A DNA stretch of 64,000 nt, taken from contig JAAVVG010000016.1 in the NCBI GenBank assembly GCA_012976225.1, positions 186,001 to 250,000 of the forward strand, written 5' to 3'. Position 1 is the stretch's first letter. Every line of letters starts with the position of its first letter. Of the stretch, positions 21,317-33,363 are shown one piece after another. A program made the position numbers and the translations under genes. The notes beneath the pieces are model-generated. The model was not told the origin of the DNA. It saw only the letters and a program-made list of their open reading frames with translations, and searched no databases. Source of the stretch: Golubevia sp. BC0850 (taxonomy: Eukaryota; Basidiomycota; Exobasidiomycetes; Golubeviales; Golubeviaceae).

Positions 21317-22132
21317 ATGAACCCTCTTCAGATCACCACCAAGTTCTCTTTCTTCGCCACCCTTCTTCTAGCTGTCCTAGCTTTCATTTCTTCGGTCTCC
21401 TCGACCCCAGTAGTCGTCGAGAAGGATCTTCAATCGGCTCTCTCTTCCCTTCAAAAGCGTGATAAGTGCGCCATGGATCTGAATGGAAACACTTTAGAGA
21501 CCTACAGCTCAAGTCAGGTTGGTTCCACTGCTGAAACTCTTTCTCGCGACTTTTGAAACCAACGTCTCCAACCTTGTTTTCTCACTCACAGATCGTATCG
21601 GAGACCGTCGATTGTACCGGCGCAACTCAAGATTGTGGAATTGAAGTCGGTAAACAACATACTGAAACCGTTGAGTCCAGCTGGTCTCTGGCTTCTGGAG
21701 TAAGCATTGGAGACGATGAGTTCAAAGTCGACGTCAGTGAGTAGCTGTTTAGAGCAATTCTAGCCTGGGACGATACCCACAACCCGAAAGCTGAAATTGC
21801 ATGGCATTTTTTCCCCGATCAGCTGCTACCGTGGGCATGAGCTACTCCACCTCAGAAACGAGTACCCAGCAAATCGACCAGAAGGGTGAGTTCAGAAGGG
21901 ATATGTTTGAAGGCTTCCAGGTACATTCCTGACCCCTCGCCACCCACTTTTCGGATCCTCAGTCAGGATGGGTTACAGTGGCTACTTAACCTACTACGTC
22001 GAAGTCACTCGCTTTGAAGGTACCTATCGCGGCTGCTCGCAAGAGGGTCAACTCGGATATCTCTACGCCTTGAAAAAGGTCGACCAAAACCCATCTGCGG
22101 CTCATTACGCCGTTGTTCTCACCAATAAATAG
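21317..22132 (+). CDS. secreted protein with Kex2 site, beta-strand-rich (192 aa)
   Basis: Four exons, 21317-21517, 21592-21736, 21823-21885 and 21963-22132, join in frame. The signal peptide spans residues 1-29 (SFFATLLLAVLAFISSVSS). A pro-region then ends LQKR, a Kex2 site, before DKCAMDLNG. The mature chain alternates Ser/Thr with hydrophobic residues (ETVESSWSLASGVSIG, VDVTATVGMSYSTSETSTQQ), as expected of amphipathic beta strands. Four cysteines are present, and the C-terminus is YLYALKKVDQNPSAAHYAVV. No family can be named with confidence; a beta-barrel or beta-sandwich secreted protein is an inference from the pattern only. It has the same residue count as its divergent neighbour, but there is no sequence similarity. 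Confidence 0.65.
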
Positions 22133-22683
22133 GTGACGAGCCTCAGCCGCCACTTGTCAACTTTACGTCTCCCAATTGCCTCGCGCTTTTGTTTCTGCAT
22201 CCACTATCCCACACACGCCTTGTGAGAAAATAAATCGTTCGATCGTTCCTGTTTTGTGAATTTATCTGACATGTGACAGTGAAGTAAGTAGAGAAAGAAC
22301 TTGCTCAAAAGGAGGGACTCAGACACGTACGTCATGGAATGAGAGCAAATGAGAACGTAAATCAGGAGTCAAGTAACATAGAGCCGATAGAAACAAGAGA
22401 ACTGGACGAGGGGTTACGACGCCAAACATGAGAAGCGAGTAGTTCGAAAAAAACTGCGTAGAGCGAGGGGCCACGGCTCACGATCTGTTGCCGCCGATTA
22501 AGCCTTTGGAGAACATTGAGGTCACTGTGTCGAAGCCACCCTCTGAAACTTCTTGAAAGAATCTAGGGCAAAGAAAGGGGGAGAAAGGGCGGACGCGAGA
22601 TAGGAAGAGACCGAATCAGCCAGCGTCGCCCTTCCTAGATCCTCTAATCGGCTTACATTCTCAAACTCTAGCCACTTTCATAC
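22133..22683. other. intergenic between convergent genes, nothing seen
   Basis: The 3' flank of the secreted gene and the 3' flank of VPS11 meet here. An aataaat-like poly(A) signal occurs at about 22229. No ORF or repeat. Confidence 0.4.
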
Positions 22684-25600
22684 TCACAAGTCATGTCTTC
22701 CACCAAGCCTTTCATTGCCTCTCCTAATCTCTCTGATAACTCCATGGTTTCTTGCACATTCAGGACACTCGATTTCATTTTCTCCCAGACATCTCTGATG
22801 GAATGAATGTTTGCACATGAAGTGAATCGAAGGAAGATCCAATTGACCACCACAAGACGTACATCTGTTGATCTGAAAGACTCTCGGCGTTGAGGTCGAG
22901 GTTAGCTCATTGACTTCTTTCAGCTTCTTCGACGTTTCGGACCGGTAGGAAGAGATGAGTCGAAGATCCTGTAGGCAAGAAGAACGAGGTAGAAAAAGAG
23001 AAAAGGTCAGCAGAGAACTCACGAAAGTGGGTAGAAGGCTAAGCGAAAGAAAGACATACTCACCCCATCGATTTCCTCCCTCTCACTCTCAATAGACCTC
23101 CTCAAGTAATCTCTGACGATCCCAACATTGGTATTTCCATTTCTACTCAGAAGTTGAACTACTTCTAGGGGAGACATTAGACTTTCCTCTTCGATGTAAT
23201 TCAAGATTTCTTTCAGTCCTTTTTGATGTTTCGAAAGTAGGGATTGAGACGAGATCAAGAAAGTCAAAGTGATCGAATAAAGATGTGGATGATCTGGACC
23301 GTAGCGATCTAATGTTTCTAATACTTTGAAGCTGCTGTTATTTGAAGACTTCGAGCCACTTTCTCCATTCATTTCGTCTAGACTGACATCCATCCAGAAC
23401 CTTAAGATCTCTTCGAACATCTCCATCTGTTCATACAGCAAGACAATACCCTCAGTGAACTTCTCCATCGAACAAATCACTAATGCATGAGTTCTGTCGA
23501 AAGGTAAAGCTTCGTTTTGTTCTAACAATCTTAAAGCCTTTTCTCTTTGACCTTTCTTCGATAAATCAAACTCTACATCGCCATCTAGTTGAGTTCCGTT
23601 TGAAATTCCTGCTTTCGAATCTGTGTATGATATCCGTTTGTCTTTAGAATTTGGATGATTGGCCTTTGCAGAGGAGAACGAAGCTGAGTTGGAGTTGGAA
23701 CTTGAACTACGAAGATAGAGTTCCAGCAAAGTAATCCAAACTGCTCTTTGATCTTTCTGTTCTGAACTGAGGCCGTCTTCATCATCTTCGTTTGAGGTCA
23801 AACCCAATTCCCTCAAGACTCGTTCAGCCTCTTCTTCTTCCGTCTCGGGTTCAGTCCTTTTAGATTTGTTCTTTTCATTTCCTTTCCCCTTAATCATTTG
23901 TTGCTGGTTCCAAATCTCTTTAGATTCAATTCTTTGGCCCCACTTGACTTCAGCGATAGTAGATAGAAATCTTACGAATTGAGGTCTATGACGGATGAAG
24001 TGAGGGAAGAAGATAGTTGGAGAAGGGGTTGGATAGCTCTCCTCTTGTACGATCTGCTCATCGGCTTGCTGTTGTTGAGGGGTCGATGAGTTCAAAGCTG
24101 GGGTAGAGCCTCTCCTACTTTCCAAAGAGTAAGGCTCGACGTTACTCGTAGGTCTGCTACTGCTCGAGTCATTCTTGCCTCCATTATTCGAATAACCACC
24201 GACTTGCAGACTAGCTAAGAAAGCAGCAGCAGGGCTTTTCCCTTGACCAATTTCCTTGGTCTTGCTTTCTTTACCATCCCCATTTAACACCATGTTTCCC
24301 ACAGGAGTAGTCTTGAACCTACCAGAACAAAGTTCGATTAACAGATCAGTAGTCTTCTCAGGTAGCTCGTTCAGTAGAGTCTTCCCGTACCTTAGCAGAT
24401 TAACCTCGATTTCTTGGAAATTTAAACTTCTTAAATATGTCAAAGTCTCTTCAAAGTTCTTGCAATCTTCTATCTGAATCCTGATGTATTCGTCGTGTTC
24501 ATTGTACTTCCTTGCAAGGTAAGCAGCATGAGAATAGTATCCCGCTTGTCTACAAACTCTCATTGCAGTTTCTAAATCGAAAGGTAAATCATCTCTAGTC
24601 GATCTACCACCTTCCATATCTTCATCATCATCCTCACCTAGCAAGTTGATCCCATCATCTTCTTCTTGATTCGAATCAGAAGACAAAGTCAGAGGTCGTT
24701 TGATGAATCGATTTAAAGAATTCACGTCCTTTAATTTGGTATAACAATTGAGAAGTAAAGTTGTATGATCCGAATTTGCAAGTCCTCTAGCGTGTAGCTC
24801 GTGAAGATAAGAAGTTAGATTGTTGATCCTCTGAGCATCCAGAAACTTTCGAATAACGTAACTTGGTGGAGTGAAACCGATCGTCTTGATGAATTGAGAC
24901 ATGGCTCCTTCAAAGTCCCCTTTCCCATAGAGATGATCACCATAACGGCGAAAGATGTCTCCTAGCAGTGTCTCGACTCTTGCTGCTGCTTCTGGAGTTC
25001 CCACTCGAGTTGCGTGAGATTTAGCCAAGTTGACGGCAAGAAGGAATAGAGATCGTCGGAACAGAAGTGAAAGTTGCTGTGGAAGTGGCTTTTCGTCTAA
25101 GCGCATCAGCTGGAGGATTCGCGAAAGAAGGGCGAGAGTCAGTAGAAAGTGAGTGGGAAGCTGAGTCTACGAAGCCAAGGAACTCACAGCGCCATCGTCT
25201 CCCAAAATGCAAACCTCTCCAGAGGGACCAACCCAGGCGTCTCTCACTCCTCTCTCGAAAGCTCCGCTGTATGCCACCAGCTTGTTATCTAAGTCAAAGA
25301 CGGTGACTTTGGCGATCTCAGAGACTCTCTGTTGCGAAATCTGATTTCGTCTCTGGTTTCCATTCGACATGAAAGCTGGATGAGTTGAGGGAGAGGATCC
25401 ACCTCTGACTGGAGATGAAGCACCACTGCCAGCAAGGCTGGTGTCTCCTCTTCGTTGACCTCGATCTCGGTCTGCGACAAAGTTCCGGACTGTTGCAGAA
25501 GTGGAGGCAGCAGTCGCTGCTATCGGCGGAGAGACGATGACTAGATGAGAAGACGAAAGTCGGACGGAAGATTTGGGACCTGTCCGAATAGAAATTCGAA

Positions 25601-27203
25601 AGGAAATGTTAGCATTCTATAACTCTTCGGAACAATTCAACGAGGCAAAACTCACCTTCGAAAGCAAAACACGCTTCTCTTCCTTCAGCTCCAACCACGT
25701 AGATTGCTTCCTCTCTAGCTACTACCATCTTTCCAGCTAGTGCTCCCTGAGAAGCATACCCAGTAGATTCCGCATCCTTGGCTTGCTTCGCTCCTGAAGA
25801 ATTCATTGGAGGAGAGAGCGAAGGAACGACGGCTGCACAACCCAGAGCGCAACCCACATCGTCCACCACGGTCGGAGCTGAACCAGCTCCCTTTCCGTGA
25901 ACCGTGTATCTGAGAATCCTTGAAAGAGTGACCATGAAAAGATGAACGCTAGTTGGACTTGAAGATGGTCTGATTGATTGAGAAACAGCATCCTTAGCAT
26001 GGGTTATCGTCCTTCCATTCTTTCTCTTCGGGATCTGTCCATTTGACTTGGTCTTTGAGACCGAGTTCGAGATTGTTTGAACGGGAGCTGATACTTCGGA
26101 GAAGCCCAAAGCTGTGATAGGTTCGTGAGGTGTCTGATTTGAGGAGGAATTGGCGGGAGGTTCGAAAACCACTTTGAATTTTGGGAGTACGACGGCTGGG
26201 ATAGTAGAAGAGTTCGAGCTTGATGGTGCTGTCATCAGAGACGAATCTAGACCTCTAAGTAGTAGTACTGTTCCATCTGCTAGTCCCACCGACAAATAGG
26301 ACAGAGAGGGAGTGTGGGCTAGGGCAGCCACCTAAGGAGATGGAAGGAGAGATTATTACGAGATTGAGCTCCATCCCTTCCTTGCTCTTCAATTAAGATA
26401 CACCTTTTCATTTTCTTGTGATTCCAGGTTCAACTCTGCTCTGGCTCCGCCGATCCTTCACCTTGCTCTGATGTCGTACTCACAGGATGAGGTCTACTAC
26501 CATGCTGAACCTTGCCCTCGCTCAACAGCCTAGGACTCCAATCTCCATTTCCTCCCTTTGAATTGGCATTGACCCTCATATCCCAGATCCTCAAAATGGG
26601 GAACTTGACATTGTCCTCCTCTCCCAAAGTGACTATCCTACCTCTTGAGTCGGAAGTAACATGAGTGATTCTACCACCATTGCTGCTTGAGGAGCTAGAA
26701 TTGCTTGAATTGAGGGGATAGGCAGACCAAGAAGCTATCTCTGAGTATCTTTCAGGTTCCAAGACTGTGATTCTACCCGAGATGTCTCCGACTAGAATTG
26801 AAGGTTTGGATAGATGGGAAGCTGAATTTGAAGTAGAGGAAAGATTGATGGTGGTAGTGGAGCCACCAGCAACGTTTGGTTCATTTGAATTGACATTTAA
26901 TAGAGGTTGAATTGGACAGGATACTACAGCAGCTACTTCATTGACGGATCTTAAAGCTAAAGGAGGTTTCGAGAAGTCTTGAGAATCTCTCACTGGATTG
27001 GCATCGTAGAAGTTGAATTGTCGCCATGCTGGAGCAGCACCTGAAGTTGATCCAGATGCTTCATTCGACATTTGACTGCCACTTGAAACGTTGACGTTGT
27101 TGTTGGGATTATAGCTTGAGGACTGATGGCTACGATTAGCAGCTGCTCCTATCGATCCTGGCTGCTTCCCATTTCCGTTTGAGCTCTGGTCAGAGATTGC
27201 CAT
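22684..27203 (-). CDS. VPS11: VPS11, core subunit of HOPS/CORVET (RING E3-like)
   Basis: Five exons, 27203-26484, 26331-25656, 25579-25188, 25109-23064 and 22968-22684, join in frame to about 1,372 residues. The N-terminal beta-propeller starts WRQFNFYD. The clathrin-repeat solenoid contains GDHLYGKGDFEGAMSQFIKT, PPSYVIRKFLDAQRINNLTS and LANSDHTTLLLNCYTKLKD, near-invariant in Vps11. The C-terminal RING is CTSCGGQ, then CKHSFHQRC and CPEC. The protein tethers endosomal and vacuolar membranes with Rab5/Rab7. It is 35-40% longer than yeast Vps11 because of Ser/Asn-rich inserts in the propeller and a long charged insert after LASLQVGG. Identification is very secure. Confidence 0.95.
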
Positions 27204-27501
27204 GGGACTTTACAAGATTCAGCCTTCTGTCTTGAGAGTGAAAAGTTCTCACGATGTGGTTGTTGGAGTAAGAACTGCGATTTGAGATGGTGAAGTGAAA
27301 GGAGAACACGCTTTTAATTTGCGTGTGGAGACTCGCTCGACGATCTAGGCTGAAGCTCTTGATTGTTTATTTCGTGAGATACATTTTTGATTCTGATAAA
27401 GTACAAATGGAATGGAGGGGAAACGGTAGACAGGCGGAAAGGTTGGAAGTTCTCAAGCAGAAGAAGATTGGGACCAGAAGAACTACGAAGTATTGATGCT
27501 T

Positions 27502-27660
27502 TCAGAGATGATCTCGGAGTTTTGAGTAGAAGGATCTCTTCTAACTCTCCAGTACTTTTCAAGGGTAGCTCCTCTGGAGTGGAGACTGTTGAGGAAGTTC
27601 TCGTCGTGAGTAATGACAATCAGCTGGAAGTTCGCTTGACGTTCACGTTCTTTGATCAGC

Positions 27661-27720
<60 letters not shown>

Positions 27721-30700
27721 GGTAAGGAAAAGAAAGAGTGAGCAACAACAATGTGTTTCGCATACGACTACAAATATTTCATTCCCTTTCTGCTTCTTTG
27801 TTTACTCACTCGGCAAGACTGGTGGCCAAAGCAGAGATGTTCTCAGAATCGAGATTGGTAGTAGGTTCATCCAAAGCTAGGATCGAACAGTTGTTACTGA
27901 AAGATTCCTGGAGAGCTAGACGAATGATGATGGAAGCCAAGACCTTTTGTCCAGCAGAGCAGCGACCTCTCATGTCCATCTCGATTTCGTCCTTCACCAT
28001 ACAGACACGATAGTTGTAGGAGGTCTTGGTCTTTGCACCTTCGCTTTCGGATCTGATCATGATCTTGTCGATATCTGAGAAAGATACACAGAAGAAAGAA
28101 GGGATAATGTAGTCAGCGAACATTGGCAAAGGCAAAGAAGAATCCCCTCCCTCTCTACTCACCAGTTCCTTGATAAGTCTTGCTCCACAACAATCCTAGA
28201 GCGCTGTTGATCTCCTCCATCTTGAAGGAATGAAACTTCATGATAGCATCATCTATTCCCTTTGCGTACTTTTCGAGATCTTTGTTGGCATATTCCGAGA
28301 GCTTGACGGCGATGAGCTTGGCAAAGTAGTTCTTCTTGACGTCTTTGTATTCATCTCTCAATTCCGTCTCTCTACCTTTGATCTGCGATCTTAGACTAGC
28401 AAGTTCTCCAGACAAGTGTTGAGACTGCAGAAAGTGACAGATGACGAAAAACAAAGGACATCAGAGGTTTTAATCGAGAAACTCATTTCAGCAGTCGTCG
28501 AGTACTCACCTCTCCATTCATCTCGTTCAGTCTCTCATTGTCCTTCTGCCACTTGAGATTGAACTCTCTCATAGACTTCTCGGCTCCAAGAATGTCCATC
28601 CCTTCCTTCTGAGTTCTAATCTCGGCAATGTCCTTCTGCAATTGACGACATCTAATGTTGTCCAAGATGTTTCTCTCAGTAGCCTTCGATTCGTTCAACT
28701 CCTTGTTGATCTTGGCGATCTCTTTCTCTAGATCTCCGATCTCAGTTTGAATCTCTTGCATACTGTTCTTGTATCCATTGATCTTGTCTTCAATCTCTTC
28801 CAATTTGGCCAAGGTACGAGAGTCTCCGAAAGCACAGATACGTCTACGAATGTCACGAATCAAATTGACGTTTTGCTGGACTACACTGAACTTGCTACTT
28901 GCTTCTTCTTCATCTCTTTGATGTTCAGCTCTAGCTTTCTCGAGCTCGTCTGAAGCTTTGCGGATTGGTGCTGCCGTCGACTCGAGCTCGGTGTCCAATT
29001 GCTGTGGAGAACAAATATGATTATTTAAAGAGGAATTATCAGCATTGACTGCGAGAAGAGGAATGAATTTTGATTGTGAAACTTACCTGAACCATCTTCT
29101 CTGCCCCAGCAAGCTCTGAAGCGATTTCGTCGACTCTAGACTGAAGGTTAGTTCTCGAAGTCAATTGTTGACGAAGAGTTCCGACGCTAATCTCAGCTCT
29201 ATGGATCCCGCGTTCGGCGGCGGAGATCTTGTTACGAAGTGTCTCACGCTCGTTCTGGAGATCTTGAAGCTCACGTTTGAACTTCCTCCTGCGAAATCAA
29301 AGGGGCAAACACGTGAGAAATCTTCACAGGGTTGATTCGACATTGGAATGCTACTCACAATTGATCAGTGAGCTTGTTGATACCTTCTTGAACTTCACCT
29401 CCAGTCTTCATTGATCCAGTAGAGTGAAGATCGTTCTCAAGCTCAGAGACTTCCTTAGCAACCTTCTGTCCATCAGCACGAAGACGGCCCATTTCTAGAG
29501 CGACAGTCCTCAAAGACTGAAGATCGCGAAGCTCAGATTTCATTAAAGCAATACTAGCTGCGCTCTGATTGGTAGCAGGAAGATTGGGGCGGAGCGGAAG
29601 GGAAGCGAGACATCAGAACCCAGGACTCGATTGGGACCAGATCAGATCCGAGCAGTGGAAATCTCGAAACTCACCTCTTCAGCCTCCTTACTGGCAACAG
29701 TCAGCTTGACCTCTTCGTCTTCCATTTGATTCTTGAGAGATGGAAGTTCTTTGGTCTTGATGGCTTCTGCCAGGGATTGTTGCTGGAGAAGAGGTTTGGT
29801 CTTGTCGAGACGTGCTTGCCACTCTGGCAGTTCCCCTCTGGCTTCTGAGATCGCCTCGGGATTGCTGCTGATCTTATTTTTGAGCTAAGGAGAAAACATA
29901 GTAAGACGAGTGTCAGTCCGTCTTCAAGTGAGTCGTAGAACAAGCTGTTAAGCTCATCTTTCGGTTTGAATTCTGTGAAGACTCACGTAAGTTTCGATGC
30001 CAGCAACTTCAGCAGGATCGACGGAACGATTACAAGCATCGCATCTGTGCTCCGATTTGACCAATCTCATGATAGTCTTGAAGTAATCTGTCACATGCTC
30101 TCCTCCAGAGATCAAGTCTTCACAGTCCTTGACACCTCCTTCAATGTAGTCCAGTTGCTTCTCCAGAGTCGTTCCATAAGCTGGGAACTCATCCAGCAGA
30201 TCCTTGATTGCCGTCTCAGCATCTAATCAGATCAGAAAAGAGGAGAGGAGATTCGGATCAGCTTGACGACGGAAGAAGGAAATGCCATCGGGCTTCTTTC
30301 CATTCACTCACCTTCCATGATCTTGGTCTTTTCACGAGACTGTCTTCTAGCAAGTCCGAGATTAGATTCGATCTGCTGGACGACCTTGTTCTTCTCAGCA
30401 TCTTGAAGTTCAGAGGTACGCAAGTCACTCTCTTTACCTGAGATGAGACGCGAGACGTCTTGTTCCATCGTTTCGGCTTGAGGCTCAGCAGACTTGAAGC
30501 GGTAGAAAGTATCGCGATTGTTGGAAAGACTGCGGGATTGAGGGGGACTCGACAGTCAGACGTTGCTTCGAAGAGATCGACGAGGCTCAACTCACATTCT
30601 TTCGATTCCAGCCTTCTTGTCCTCTACTTCCTTCTTCTTCATGTCCAGCTTGGCTCTGTACTCGGCATGTCTATTAAGAGCATTCAATTCGTTGGTCAGA

Positions 30701-33237
30701 TCTTCTCTCGTCTCGTCGGCCTCTCTGATCTGCTTGTTTTTGCTAGAGATCTTCTCGTCAAAGTCGTACCCGTTCAGTTCAGTTTGAAGAGTCTCGTGCT
30801 TCTTCTTGGCATCAGCGAGCCCCTTGTCTCCAGAGTCTATGTCCAGTTGAGAGATCTGAACACCTTCGAGGTCATCGAGAGCGGCTTTGCGACGAGATTT
30901 GAGACGACGCTGCGCGAAGGAATCAAAAACGAGAGGAAAATGAAATGGTCAAACGAAGATGGGAAGCATCGAATGCATGCCACTCAAAAGACTCTCGAAA
31001 TGCTGAATCTCAACTCACAGCGCTATCTTGAGCGGATTCGCGAGATGCTTGTTTGGCACGCTGGTCGCTACGTAAGTTCTGGTGTGTAGTAGAGAGTTCC
31101 TTCTCGTTAGCAGCAGCCAATTCCTGATGAGCGAAGATGAAATTGGAAGAAGATGTTGTCAGTTGGCAGGAAGGTTCATGGGTGGAGACTAGCTGCCTTT
31201 GGATCCTGAACTCACCTTCATCTTGGTTAGAGCATTCTGCTGCTTAGCCATCTCATCTTCTAGACGAGTAGTGAATTCCTTGATCTGTTCATCACTCAAT
31301 ACTTCGATATCATAACCTTTGATTCCGAGCTCCGCAGAAATCTTTCTGATCTGCCTCTCTCTTTCCACCAAAACATTTGCATGATTCTTCTTCTCAGCTT
31401 CCAGACTACCTTTGTCGGTCAAAGCTCTGTTACATTTGTTCTCTAGTACTCTGTTCTCATCCTTTTTGTTTGAGACCTTCCTTGAGAATTGCTCTAGACG
31501 ATTACGGTTAGTGTCCAAACGAGATCTGAAAGATTCCTTACTTCGCATAAGCTCTTCGTCGGTTTCTACAAAGCGAAAGAGAGGAAGCAAAATCAGCAAA
31601 ACAGAATTCGAAGATTTCGACGAGACAGCTGAAAGAGATGGTTCGATCAACTCACCAGTACTTTCAGTCATAGTCATTTTCAAGGCCTCTACATTTTCCA
31701 AATGCAAAGCTTCCTTTTCCTCCAAAGCTCTAGCTCCACGTAAAGTTTCCTTGTAATTCATAGCAGCATCATAAGTAACCTTGACATTCATACAAGCTAC
31801 TTCAATTTCATCTTGCAAATTCTTCAATTCCTCGTTCTTCTTTGCTAAATCGTTCGTCAACTGACTTTTCTTCTCGACAATTGCATCTGCTCTCAATTTG
31901 TCTTGTCTCAAACCTTCCAAAGTAGCTACTTCAACCTTCAACTCTATGGTTCTTGCTTTTCTAAGGGCTTTGATATTTTCCAGAGCTTTGGTCCATCTAG
32001 TAGCTTCGAAAATGTCATCGAATTTCTTCTTCAAAGGAGCTGGTTCTGATAGAGGCCAGTTCGAATCTTCTTGATGACAGAAGATTACGTTCTCTAAGAC
32101 TGCTTTCGAAACTCCTAGCAGAGACGGCATCTCTTCGTTGATCTCAGCACATGTGGTGGAGAGAACTGAGCGCTGTAGGAGGAAGGGGGGATGAAGAAGA
32201 GAAATGGGTTTAACGATATGCTAGGAGCACCCTTTTTAACTCAGCTTCAGTTTCTAACTTACTTTTGGCTTTCCACGAGCCTTGTTATAGTCATTGTCAA
32301 AGTTGAGTACTCCTTCTAAAGTCTTCATGGTCAAAGTTCCAGTATTCCCCTTTGTAGAGACCTGCAAACTTCTAACGCAATTCATCCTATCTCCAGCTGT
32401 GTTGTAGAAACGTAGACGAACCTGTGCTTTGATTTCTTTGGAACGAGATAGCTTTGATAGAGAATCAAGGAGGAGGTGTGGGTCGGCAAAAGGGACAAGT
32501 CGAGAACTCGTCTGCTGCGAAAAAGCTCACCTTTGGATCATGAATGAAAGCACCTCCTTTGGTGTTGGGTGGCAGGTCTCCAGTAGTCGCATACTTGAGG
32601 CATTCAATGACAGTCTGGGTATTGCGTGAAAGTTAGGGAGAAGAGGAAGATTTAGCATGGCGAGCTTTTGAGAAGATTGATGATCCCTAGTCAATCGGGC
32701 GTAGCTGTCGACTTCTTGAACAGACTCGAACTTGATGATCAAAGTATCCAAAGGCAATGAACAGGCCAAAGAGGTGGGCTTTGAGAAGGCGTGAGGTGTT
32801 GCCACCCACTCAGTATAACAAGAAAGCGCATCTTCCTTGGGCAAGGGCCAACTGCGCTCTATCTGTCTCTCTTTGTCTCTCTAGTATCCTTCGAAGACCA
32901 GTTGTTCACTTGATTGTCTCTCCCTCTTTCATCGCAAGAGTTCAATTCCCTGAGGCTTACTCACAGTCTTCCCACTTCCATTAGTTCCAACGATCAGAGT
33001 TAGAGGATTGTAAAACTGAATGATGTTGGGTTCTTTCTCGTCGAAGGAACGAATTCCACGAATAGCCATTTCTGAAATGAGAATGAATTGGTGATAAGCA
33101 TGGGTCACGTGAAGATTTCCATGGAGGTAGCGGAGGGAATGGGCTGGAAGAAGACCTGCTGCTCTGCTACCCTCCTTCTCTCAATCCCTTCCTTCCAAAT
33201 CGATCTTTGGCTGCTACTCACTGTCAATTGAAGCCAT
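27502..33237 (-). CDS. RAD50: RAD50, SMC-like ATPase of the MRN/MRX complex
   Basis: A gene of well over a dozen exons, from MASID (33237) to a final exon 27660-27502. In order: [14 protein letters not shown] and Walker [11 protein letters not shown]-loop region [17 protein letters not shown], a long coiled coil, the zinc hook [13 protein letters not shown] (CxxC, about 30020), a second coiled coil, the signature motif [18 protein letters not shown], Walker [12 protein letters not shown], and the H-loop IVITHDE with the terminal YWRVRR. It tethers and processes double-strand breaks with Mre11. All catalytic motifs are present, so the gene appears intact. The last intron (27661-27809) contains a long CT repeat. 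VPS11 starts 298 bp downstream on the same strand. Confidence 0.95.
27661..27718 (+). repeat. (GA)n microsatellite inside the last RAD50 intron
   Basis: About 28 uninterrupted GA units on the plus strand, so (CT)n on the RAD50 sense strand. The run ends exactly at the cag acceptor of the last RAD50 exon and thus serves as its polypyrimidine tract. Confidence 0.9.
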
Positions 33238-33363
33238 GACTGCTTTCTTTCACTTCAGGTTCCAGGTTGCAAAGATGACTTGATGGAGAGAAAGTTGAGT
33301 GAAAGTGTTGCCCTTGGGCCGCCTCTCAACGTCTCAACTGCTTTCTAACAGTCGACCACGTGG
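33238..33363. promoter_or_regulatory. short shared divergent promoter, RAD50 / FEN-like nuclease
   Basis: Only 126 bp separate the RAD50 ATG (33237, -) from the ATG of the nuclease gene (33364, +), so both must use one bidirectional promoter. No MCB-like element (ACGCGT) was noticed. A 'ccacgtgg' palindrome with a CACGTG E-box core lies at about 33356-33363. Confidence 0.5.

Noticed and set aside
27661-27718. CRISPR-like or tandem array
   Set aside because: Plain GA dinucleotide repeat without spacers.
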